Source: Zygaena filipendulae
Taxonomy: Eukaryota > Arthropoda > Insecta > Lepidoptera > Zygaenidae
DNA length: 64,000 bases
Assembly (NCBI GenBank): GCA_907165275.2
Contig: OU015666.1
Location: forward strand, 5,300,001 to 5,364,000
Direction of reading: 5' to 3'
In this document: positions 1 to 11,800 of the stretch, piece after piece
Position numbering within the stretch: the first letter of the stretch is position 1
Layout of the letters: the number at the start of each line of letters is the position of its first letter
The notes under the pieces: model-generated
Seen by the model: only the letters and a program-made list of their open reading frames with translations
Database searches by the model: none
Told to the model about the DNA's origin: nothing
Made by a program: the position numbers and the translations under genes

Positions 1-91
1 TCTGCCAACCATTAGAATCACAAGGAAACCAAATTACTATGATTCATTCAAACACGTAATTCATATAAAGTTAGTCTCGGATACATTCAAG

Positions 92-3000
92 TTACTTGTA
101 TTCCTCCATGAACCTCTTGCATTTGTGCACGAGGTCAATGAACTTGGGCCTCCGGCTGGGCTCGAGGTCCCAGCAGTCCTTCATGAGGTAACGGAACACC
201 TCGGACGGGCAGCCCTCGGGTATTTGGAAGCTGGAACAAGCGTTTTCATTCAAATAAACTAATTTACAACGATTAAACAATCTACTCCAAGGGGAAACCA
301 GCGCTGCTCAAGTAGCTTGCGCTAAATACGTATAATAAGTTTAACTCATGGGTATATATTTAGGTATTTATTAATTAGATTATAAATAAATGCCGATTGG
401 GTAGAATATTGTCTACTTGCAAAAGTTGAGTGAACAAGACGTACTGTAGCCACTATGTGTTTCGGTCTTTTATTCATGATTATAACAATAAAAATCACTT
501 CTTGCTTATAATTCTTAATTTTTTGTCCTTTCTGTAAATTTACTTAAACTGTTAATATTTCCTCTAGTCATGATTGAGTGTAAAATCGAAAGACGTGGAT
601 TAACCAGAAAGAGTTGTGTATTTACCACCTGCCCCCAAAACGGCTTTGATAAAAAAGTACATGATTCGAGAATCAATTTGTAACTTATTGCGAAGTTTTT
701 TTAATATTTTTTTGATTTCCCCAGTTAACGGAGCACTTCCCACTTTCTCTTTAATTCTTTTTATTCTGATATTATTTGGAAACATGCCTATCAAAGGCAA
801 GAAAGCGACACATATTTTTATATGACTATTTCTATGAAGATTGACAGTTTCTCAGTAACAAACATTTGTTGCCCTCTAGACGCAACTGACAGATATTTTC
901 TCCACTGCCAAAGTAAAGTGGGTCACATTATGTGTCAAACAAATGCCTACAGGCCTACTATTATCGCACTCTGAACTCTGTAGGCGACTTAAGATGGACG
1001 AATGCGCCAATATTTATCTGTATGGATTTATTTTGATTTTGTTTAAGTTTGGTTTGGATAAATTTTCTTTTTGTGAGAATTTACCCCTTTGTAGTAAATA
1101 TTTTCAATTAATCACCGTTGTTTTCATGACGGTTAAAAAAATAAGTACCTACTTCTGTAAAAGTATCTACTTCTTGAAAATTCCGAGGAAAGTTTGACAT
1201 GTAGAATCTATGTGACAAATTATTCACCGGCAGCGGATAGTTACTGTCAGCTCGTTATCAACCTTACGATACGCACACACGTACAACGCGTGTACACATG
1301 TACGAGCCGGCCGTCAAATACACATGTGTGTTGTGTCGTATTGTGTCGCGACAGAAGTGTATCGGTTTCATACATTTACCTAGTATGGTTAGAGGCATAT
1401 TTGTATGTTGTGTCGTGTTGTGGGGCGTTCTGTTGTGATGTTTCTCTAACCATACATTATATTTAAAAAAACTTTAAACTGACAGCGTGCTGCTGAAGAG
1501 TTTGTTGCGCAGCTTCTTCTCTTCAGCCATTATTAGCACTAGGAAGCTGTAAAGGGTGGATATTTTATGGGTGCTGTCATAATAACTGTAATTATATTGA
1601 CGTCAAAAAGAGCCACATTATGGGCCAAATTTGAATAAAGGATTTGACTTTGACTTTATTATCTATGACCATACTAAATGTATCAAACCGATATATGTAC
1701 TTTTGTCGCGAGTTGCAACACGACACGACACGACAGTGTTTCCGGCTTTACTAGTGGGAACAAGTGTTTCTGTGTTTTGTAAATTTTGTGTCTTCTACTG
1801 TGTGTGCAATAAAGTATATTTGATTTGATTTGATTTGAACAATGATAATTAAGTATCCTTCATATTACGCACCTTCATACTACGCGGCGTTCAAATATTG
1901 TTCCTCTATGATGACATAATTAACTTTTAAGCGTATTATTCAGTTTACGACATTGAATGTAAAAGTTAATACGGAAATTATGGAACAGAAAGATATAGGT
2001 TAACAGTTGCACTTGAAATGTGTTACCATATTCTCTATTCCTTTTTAACCATAGTGTCAATAATTCAAAATATTTTACAATTCGGCCATTTTAGAAATAA
2101 TACTAAAATAGTGACGATTTCTTATTTAATTTTATTTATGGTATGTAACTCTTTTACTGTTTCGTTTGTTTGAATCATAGTTTTTACATTTGGAGAAAGC
2201 GCAAAACTACATTTTATAAATGTCAATAATTGACATATTTACGCGCTTTTTTCACTCGCTGCTAATAAGCAGTGCGTGAAAAAGCGCGTTTTAAAGATAT
2301 ATGGCCTACTTAAACAAAGCAAGAAAAAGAAAAAAAATATATGCATAAATTAATGAAATAGAGCGTTTCAAAGTTCCTACTTTAGACCTTACCGCCGAAA
2401 TGCGGAATGACGTCACTTGTTCAAAATTACGCCTTATTAATCTGTGATAGAAATGTCAATGTCGTATTGACAGGGTCATGTGACACTGACAGACAGATAA
2501 CTTCAATATCCAAAAGCGAAATTAAGGTTGAACTGTGTCGATTTACTTCCAAAAGTTACAGTAAAGAATCGAAATGCATGTTACCGATGCATTAAAGTAA
2601 AAAACTTCAGAAAATGAAAAATATGCGTTGATTGTATGCACTTAGTTTCTTTTGCCTTCTCTGAAAGAGGTAAATGTTTCCTAAAAAAATAAAAGTGACT
2701 TCATGTGTTAAGCTTGGCTGTGATTGGTGTTTCGTTGCAACGTTCCGTTTCACAAAATTAAAAGTTGAATATTTTGGAAACTATTGAAAATTTTTTAGTA
2801 AATCTTTCACGATAACGCTTTTCTAAGGCTCTATTTTTGAAATATTGACACAATTTCTTATTATAAATTTCATGCAAGTACCCTATTCTAAAGCCACTTA
2901 ACACTAGATGGCGTTGTCGTAATTTCATTTTAATTAACAACAGATGGTGCTATAAGCAACTCCCACCAGGAGAAGTTATCACGAGCGAAGCTCGGTCGCC

Positions 3001-5174
3001 TAGTTATTTTGTATGGAGTGTCACCAGTCACCGGGCTGCCCCGGGAGTGCGGTGTGTGCGGAGTGCGCTGTGTGCGATGTGTATGGCGCGCTGGCTGCGG
3101 TACGCACCACGAGGCCCTCTCGGCGGGGCGCTCCACGTCGAACTTGGGCACCTCCTGGCGCGCGCGCGTGAATATCTCCCACGCGGTCACGCCGTACGAC
3201 CACACGTCGCTCTTCACGGAGAAGTGCCACGGCTTCACCGCCGACTCGGGCGCGTACCTGCACAGATACATACGCACGTATAAACGCTACCCGAGAGCTG
3301 TCTCGCTCATTGCATTGGCAAAGAAACAAGACAACTTGAGAGCAAACCCAAATTGAATTATGTTACCAGGCTTTATAGTATTGGCGTAACTAGAAAGAAG
3401 GCCTTGCAGTAGCACGCCGCGCCGGTACAATGCTTGGTTCAGTAAAATAAGATACAATATAAGTAAAACTTTTTTTTTAAGTACGTTTTCAGTAGTCTAT
3501 GCTAATATTATAAAGAGGTAAAGTTTGTGAGTTTGTGACGTCGTAGGGGGTAATCTCTGGATCTACTGAACCGATTTTGAAAATTCTTTCACTCATACGA
3601 AGCTACGGTATAGTCCTGAGTGACAAAGGGTACTTTTTATCTCGAAATTCCTATGGGAACTCCCAAATTGCCGAGGGTGAAACCGCGGGGGACAGCTAGT
3701 ATGTAACAAACAACTAACCAGTTGAAAGGCAGGAGGCGTTCAGTCTTGACCCTGTATGCGCTCTCCTCCTTGGGGATGATCCTGGCGAGGCCGAAGTCGG
3801 AGATTTTGACGTGGTGCTTGTTCACGACGAGGATGTTGCGCGTGGCCAGGTCCCGGTGCACCACGCTCTTCGCCGACATGTGGTCCATGCCCTGCTCACC
3901 AAGCGCGATGGTTAGGCAAAGAATACTACGTAAAGGGGCGGCACTCTCCGCGTCCCGCCAATCGATTGCCGCCCCACGCCCCGTCACAGGCGGGTCTAGA
4001 GGTGATAGCGGTATAGGCTACTGTTTGTGTGTTACCAGTTACACACACACATACATACTCACGAACACACACACATACTCACGAACACACACACGCCACG
4101 CGCACGCACAGGCACATACACATACACACCACCCAGTGGGGTCTCCGAAATTAACGCGGGTGAAACCGCGGGGAACAGCTAATAATACTATATTAGTGCA
4201 GCTTTTGTTATATAAATACATAATATATCTATACACGATGTGGGAAGCGAAGGACCGATGGTTGTGGCGATCTATGTCCGACAGTGGACGTCTTTTGGCT
4301 GATATGAATGAATGAATGTATACACTATACATGTACTCACTGTGGCAATGTCGAGGGTGTACTTGAGCAGGTGCGAGACGCGCAGCTTGTCGCCCTGCAC
4401 CTTGAGGTAGTAGTTGAGCGAGCCCTCCTCCAGGTACTCCATCACGATGAGCACGTCGGACGTGTGGTCCCACGAGTAGCCCAGGATCTCCACGATGTTC
4501 ACGTGATGCAGCGACTACACACAGACACGCGCCAGTTTAGTTTGTCCTCTTCATTTTCCAGCGCAATGAGCGGGACAGACAGTAACTTGAGAGGTGATTG
4601 ACTCTTGAGTAACATACGGGCCTTGGCTACTCTATTTCGAGACACCATATACATCCTAGCTACATCCCAAGTTATCTGTATAAATATACATGCATATTAC
4701 TCATTTAAATATCATTTATACTTTTCTGTGAAATGTTGTATGAAACGCTAGTATTATTATATGTTACTTGATGACGTAGGGTTTATTGCGTTCCCTTCCA
4801 CTATAACATAACATCGTCATCAAATTTCTAAACTCCAATATGTTTGCGGTCAGTGACCAGCGTTCAGTGGTCGGTGACCAGCGTCCAGAGGTCGATGACC
4901 AGTGGTGTGTTCAGTGGTCGGTGACGAGTGATCAGTGATCGCTGACCAGTGTTCAGTGGTCGGTGCCCGGTGGCTAGTGTAGATTTCAGTAACGCTTGGT
5001 TGCAAGCTTGCAGCTCACCTTCATGATCTCCAGTTCGTTCTTGAAGTCCTCGAGCAGCGTGCCGTTCCCGTCAGAGGTCTGTCGCGTCAGCTTCTTGACG
5101 GCCACCTCCTTGCCGTGCTGCGCCTCCTGGTTATCGCGCTCCATCCACCCCTTGTACACGTGCCCGTACGTGCC
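92..5174 (-). CDS. hop: hop exons 18-22: catalytic tyrosine kinase (JH1) domain and C terminus
   Basis: Across the exon 17/18 junction the glycine loop reads IGSGTYGHV, followed by VAVKKL with the ATP lysine at Lys885. Exon 19 (4514-4341) has the hinge VMEYLEEGSLNYYL. Exon 20 (3891-3719) has HRDLATRN (catalytic Asp982) and DFG 1000-1002. Its activation loop has one Tyr (Y1014 in EESAYRVKT) where vertebrate JAKs have two in tandem. Exon 21 (3257-3108) carries WYAPESAV and SDVWSYGVTAWEIF. Exon 22 (230-92) carries PEGCPSEVFRYLMKDCWDLE, SRRPKF, and ends MEEYK followed by TAA. All residues expected for catalysis are present. The segment between WEIF and PEGCP is roughly 15 residues shorter than in JAK2, so a small exon between 231 and 3107 could have been missed. 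Confidence 0.93.
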
Positions 5175-5808
5175 CTGGTACAGCAACACACGTGACTCAA
5201 CGGAATCAATAAAAAAGTATTTATTGCCAAAATACATAGTGAAACATATCACTACATAGTATTAAACTAAGTCGATTCTCGTCTGTCCGTCTCTATGTAT
5301 GCTTAGATCTTTAAAACTAAGCAACGGCTTTTCATGCGGTTTCCATCAATAGATAGAGTGATTAATGAGGAAGGTTTATCTTTTCTATATTTTATCCTGG
5401 AAATCCCACTGGAACTCCGAAATTACCGCGGGTGAAACCGCAGGGGACAACTAGTATCTTATAAATATAAATTTTCATTGCAATTGTGTTATGCTCAGAA
5501 GCTGGTTTTCAGCATTTCAACGGTGGACTGAAGACCGCAAAACTTAAAAATTTTGAAACTACCCACGTTTTTAATGGAGGTCAATCATTGCACTCATTGT
5601 CTCGCTCTTCCCCCGCATAACCCGCGCCAGTGTGTAGTACATAAATCAACCGTACAGTACGAAATAGCATAGGTACACATTGCTAAATATACTCACGCTG
5701 CCAATCTTCCTGGTGAGCGTGACCAGATACGTCTTGCCCTCGGACACGATGGACTCCATGAGGCGCGGCGTGGCGGGCGCGTCGCACTCGTCGTCGCACA
5801 CGCCCGCC

Positions 5809-5842
<34 letters not shown>

Positions 5843-8800
5843 GCGCCCCGCGCGCCCCCATGCCCAGGGCGGGCGGCGAGCCGCGCAGCCCCAGCGGCAG
5901 CCCGTTGATGCTTCGCCACGACGAGCTCGAGCTCTTCGTCTCGCCCAACTGGCGGCACAATGGCAGACGCGATCAGAACCACAGAAGACAAAGAATACGA
6001 ATTTATTGTAAAAAATTTAGAGAGAATAAAATAAAAAGGCGCTTTCAGTTGCAAGTAATTTTTTCATGTGAATTCTATTGTTATTTTGAGGTTCTATTTA
6101 TTTATTGCCATAAAATTTAAAAAAGTATTTTAGATTAAATGTAAACTATCTAAAAGAGAATTTATACAACAGAAATCGACCCAGTTTAGTATGAAAATAG
6201 ATGAAAACAGACAAGTCAACGAATGTTTTCGCACACAAAATTCCTTGACGTAACAAAATGTATTAACAACTAATGGTTGCATTTTCACTTAGGCTGTTTT
6301 GGAAATAGACTATGTGCGGAATATTATAGTTATCGCTATGTCTGTAAATAAAACCATATCTTCATAGATTTTTCACTAGTTGGCACTAGTATGACTCCTA
6401 CAAGAGCTGTAATGTATGGTGTAATTTTTCATGTGTTATGTCAAATAAAGTTTTTCAGTTCAATTCAATTTAAGGAGCTTAAAAATACTTTTGAAAGTAG
6501 GATACACTTACGGAGTTGTCGTAGTGGTCAGAGACGGTACCGTTCATGGACAGGTTGCTGTCGATGGATATGACGAGCGACTTGTTGCTGCCGCCGTCGC
6601 TCATTTCGCTCAGCAAACATCTGTCGCCTGCAACCAACCAAGCAAACGTTCACGGGATTTAGTCACAAATGCTATAATGACACAATAAAATTCGAGGTAA
6701 AAAGAAGGCATGAGATGCGATGATATTGTAACATGCTTCACGTATGAAACCGAAACGTCTCACCCTCAGGAACTCTTTGTATCAGAATGAAAGTATTCTG
6801 TTAGTCCGAGCTACTGTAACTTCCTTTCAATATTTGTTTAATCGGTTCAATAGTTTCATAGATTATCCCCATAAACCAACTTTTCCCTTAGTAATATTAT
6901 TAGTATAGAAATGTATAGAAGAAGAAAGTCATCTGTCAATGGGATAACAAAAAAGTGTTGTAAATTTTTGAGTCAGAAACAAATACATATATGCGAATTT
7001 TGCAATTTAATAAAAATCTATTATAAAAACTCACTGGACACGGTGTCGTGATGTTCTCTATGATCGAGAGGTATCAGCTCGTCGTACTTGTGAACAGGAA
7101 TGTACTCTACAAACGACATACAATTTCATTACACAACAAACATTTTCATTGCATTTTTACAACCGATTCAATTAGTACATTGAACATTTTAAATCAAAAT
7201 TTTTTTTAGCGTCAAGCCTTGGTGAAAACCAATCAACATTAACAATAACCGATCTATATGTAAAGTAGCTTCCTCACTGACTTATCAATGCCTGGCCGAA
7301 AGAAACATAAAATTTGTATGGTAGAAAGACCCATCTTCTTGAAATCGGTATTCTTCTATTTTGAAGTTAGAACACGCATTTTGAAGTTTTTGAAAGGGTG
7401 ACACTCGGATGCAACCGCGCGGGCCATCTAATTGGTATAATAATGCTGTGACTCTGTACATTGTGTACAAATGAAGAAAAACAATAAATTGAATAAATGT
7501 AGTTTTCTTTCTTCTTTCTTTCTTTTTTTCGTCTTATATCACTAGCAAAAGTTAAAATACTTTTTTTTATTTCTCCCTATCGTAAGGAAATTCTAATTCA
7601 CTGGCCTGGTAACAAGACAACTACATCGCAAAGGTCGAATCAAAAGATTTATATTATACCGTCTCGCTCTTCACACTTACAATTAGTGTAAACTTTACTT
7701 ATAGCACTAAATAGTACATTGTTATCCTAGGGGTGAAAGTAACCTCGCTACGCTCGGGCGCCAAACTCCGTCTCGGGACTAAATAAGTCTTTCTCCCGAG
7801 GATAACACTGTGCTTTTCATTACGAATGCAAGGAAAGTCAAAATAAAAATAGGAATTAGCTAAAGAAAAAAATGAGTGAATTTTATTTTACATAAATCAA
7901 CCATTAGGTGTGCTACTGGCCAGTAAGTATGCCCCCTATGACATAAAAAAAACTTGAGTTTCTGCAGTATCCAGCTGTCAGTTGAAAGCGATTCTCCCTA
8001 GGGCTGAAAAGTGTTACTTTCAACCCGCTTCTCAGGCAACTTCAGACCTACTTTCCGAGTATGAGTAATGAAAAATAAATTTATATTAAAATAGTGGTAT
8101 CCTTGAGTTTCCTTTCCCTATGATCAATCGTACCGTTGTATAGCATGTGATTCATGTCCCGCATGATCTCCTGCGGGCGCGGCGGGTTGCTCTCCCAGCA
8201 CTGCCGCACCAGCGTCCACACCTTGCTGGGACACTGCGACGGACTCATCAGGCGCTCGCCCATCTCATAGCTCTGTAGGTACGTGCAATATGCCAAAATG
8301 GGCATGATGACAGCGTATAAATATCATAATTCTATTTAGTCGGTCAGTTTGATAGCAAAAAAATTATAGACACGTAAATTTAGATTTTTTTTATTATTGT
8401 AGAAATACTTAGATAAAACACATTAATTAAAGTTTAGGAGAGGTTCGTGACGTCATAACTAAGTATAAAGTGTACCTAGGCGTCAATGAATCGCCGTTAT
8501 TTTTTGGTTACGTAAAAAAAGGAAAATGCATGTCCAATATTTTTTATTAATCTACGACGGACTAAAACTAACATAATAGTCATCCAGCTCTTTACCACCA
8601 GCTCATATTCTGTTTTAAATGTTTATTTCAAAAATCATATATTTCATTACTGTAAAAGTCAAAAAAATAAATACACAAAAGAAACAAACGATCGGATTGG
8701 TTGACTGGTACGGTCGTCACACTAATTCCTGTAAACCAGGTCCCGGGTTCAATTTCCAATTCTCGCTTATAGCTAGCGGCGCGTGTTTAGCGCTGAGCGC

Positions 8801-11800
8801 ATGGGTACAGTCGCGCGGGGGGACGGACCAACCCCCTGTGATACCTAATTTGACTTCTGCGCAATAACGGTCAGCACTAGAGTTTCGTGCCGCTAGTTAT
8901 ACCAGTTGCAATCAAAGGAAATATTAGATTCGATACAATCTTAAAGGTGAGAGTATGTTAAGGTGGCGCGCCACCATATTATGAAGCCTCTCAGCCGATA
9001 GAGGCCGCGGGCGGCGCCATAAAAGTGTTTTCTCAATTTACAGAGAATCGCAAGCTAAAAGATAGATTTTGATGATAAATGCGACAGGATGAGTGTTTAA
9101 TACATCTTTCATTTAAAATTTTTATATGGTCTTACGCGCATTATTATCCTTTAACTACAAGAAAATTAGGAATAACCGCCCGAAACGTAGTCACACACAC
9201 ATGCAAATCGATTAGTATTAGCCGAATCTGATTCTGAATTTGACTTATTATATTTGAGTCTCGTTGGCGCTGTGGTGTAATACGTCTCTTTTTGTAAATA
9301 ATGAATCGTGAAAATCTCGTGTTCAAATCTAAGATTGCGATTCCACTTTTTGTAACTAATTTTCTCAAATTTGTTTATATATACTTATTTATAGATCTAC
9401 AAACGATTTATTTTTCGTTCTTTTTTGGAATTTTATTTTAATTCCAAAAAAGAAAATTTAAAGGATATAGAACTAGAATCTAAGAAAATGTAAAGATGGA
9501 TAAAGCTAAATAAAAATATTGGACTTATTTTCAATACAACCTTTCCCTGCAGGTTACACACGTACCTATTTGCATAAATATTGGGATTGAAAATAATTTT
9601 GGGTATAAAAAGAACTCTAGGTCCTAATCTAAATTTCAAGATTTCGGGATTTACTTGGTGATAAAAAAATTGAAATCTTATAATATCTCCGACACTATGA
9701 CCACAATACCATCATCTTTATATTTCAGCAGTCTATGTGATTTACGTCATCAACTAGGATGTTTTTAATTTTAGAAAAAATCAATCATAGAAAATCCAAA
9801 ACTAAATAGAATCGCAGTTCAACTCAAAACCTGAATGATTCGTGATAACTTTACAAAAAAAGTACATAATTCCACAAAGACACTGACATTACAATCCCTA
9901 CTAAATACTGATAATATTATAATGCGAAAGTAACACTGTCTATCTGTCTGTCTGTTACGTCAATGGCTCAACGGATCATCACGAAATTTTGCATACACGT
10001 TGTCAGGGGTACAGAAAAGGACATAGGGTACTTTATATGCTGGAATTCCCACGGGAACTCCAAAATTAACACCGGTGAAATCTAATGAGATTTTGCATAT
10101 ACGTTGTCAGGGGTACAGAGAAGGTACCCTATATGCATGCATAGGGTACTTTGTATCCCGGAATTCCTGCGGGATCTCCGAAATTGCCACGGGTGAAACC
10201 GCGGGGAACAGCTAGTACTCATATAAACCGAGATTTGAATCGTAATTCTAAAAGGATTAGAGCCAGACGTTAGTACGCATAGTGGTTATATACTCTTTGG
10301 TCTAGCCACTCAACCTATATAGTACCGCTTGGCGTTATTACACGAAAAAAAAACATAAACGCATTCTGCCGATGTTCCATTTCAAAATTTAAATTCTGTC
10401 ATCTCGTGATAATAATATTTTATATTTTATTGAGTTTCATCAGTAGGTACGTTGAGTTTGTAAAGTATTTTATATTCTACTAGCTGTGTCCTGCGGTTAC
10501 ACCCGCGTGAAACATTTTTATAAAATTAACAACTGATACTGGAGGATACTGTTGTTTCTTAGGAGTGAAGTATTTAAAAAAACTGGTTCTTTACTTTTTT
10601 ATAATAACACTAGCAATTTTTATAATATACCTAGAAATTAGCGCGGTTTCACCCACGCTAATTTCAGAGTTTCTGCGGGAATTCCGGGATAAAAACTACC
10701 GTGTCCTTCTCTGTGCCCCTACTAATAAAGTGTATGCAAAATTTCTAGATAATCGGTTGAGTAATAAACCGTAACATACAAACAAACAAACTCATATTCG
10801 CATTTCTAATAATAAGTTTATCTATAGAAGTGTGCATAATGTATATTATGAAAAAGCAGTTTAGATTTGAAATCGTAAACAAAAGCATAAAAAATGACAG
10901 ATAATAAAAAAAATTATCTATACTTCTATATAATAAAAGAGTAGAATCCGCGATTCTGTACATTGAATATTTTTACCTAAAATGGAGAGGGGTGATAAAA
11001 GAAGAGTAACCAAGCACAAAAAAAAGTTTTTAAATTCTTTTCTGTCTGTCTGTCTGTTTGTTCGCCATAATCTCCAAATCAACTGAACAGATTGTCATGC
11101 GGTTTTCACAGGTAGATTAAGCTTAGCCTGTAGCTACATAATATAGGCTTTGTTTCATTCAAATCGGATATCGGGAAAAAAAGTTGTTACACAAAAACTT
11201 TTCACGCGGGTGAAACCGCAGGGCACAGTTAGTCATATAATATTGAGACTTCTTCGGAAGTTGTTCTAACCACTGGACCATTATCGTATAGTTCCTCCTG
11301 CCGAAAAAATTGTATGCATTCAGCCGTCGCGCGTCATTTGAATATATTGATCTTCTTTTATTTAGTTTCGTCAAAGCAGTGCGTTGGGAAGATAGATTTA
11401 TTATAATATTGTATTATTTGTAAAATATAAATATTTTATTGGCAGTTGATCCTGCCGCGGTTTTGCTCGCGTCAGTTTTTATTTTTATTTTTTTTTTATT
11501 ACAAAATCAAGGAAATAATAAATAATAATGAGTGAACAGTTACATCATTTGGAAAAATTAACAAAAGTAAAGTCTTTATTATACACGGTGTAACGTTACG
11601 AGGGTATTTTTTTTGTAAAAAGGCATTCAATATTCGATTCTCGTCTCTAATAGTTGACTAAAAAAAAATTTGGAGAAAAAACCACGTGAGTGTCGTGTCG
11701 TGCTCGTATTGGTCATAACGTGATGTTATAGCCTATGGCCGTCCTCAATAAATGACTATCTAACACGGAAATAATTTTTCAATTCGATCTAGTAGTTCCT

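Noticed and set aside
5683..6120. Long overlapping frames rich in Ala/Gly/Arg or Pro opposite and beside hop exon 17
   Set aside because: They are shadows of the GC-rich exon and its hexamer repeat; only the frame that joins in phase to hop exons 16 and 18 is supported.
8690..8765. Functional tRNA gene
   Set aside because: A- and B-box-like sequences occur, but a complete cloverleaf cannot be drawn; treated as a SINE relic.
9144..9368. 74-codon frame present in both arms (also 17547-17771)
   Set aside because: It overlaps a tRNA-like SINE head and has no conserved features; duplication by the palindrome explains its occurrence twice.
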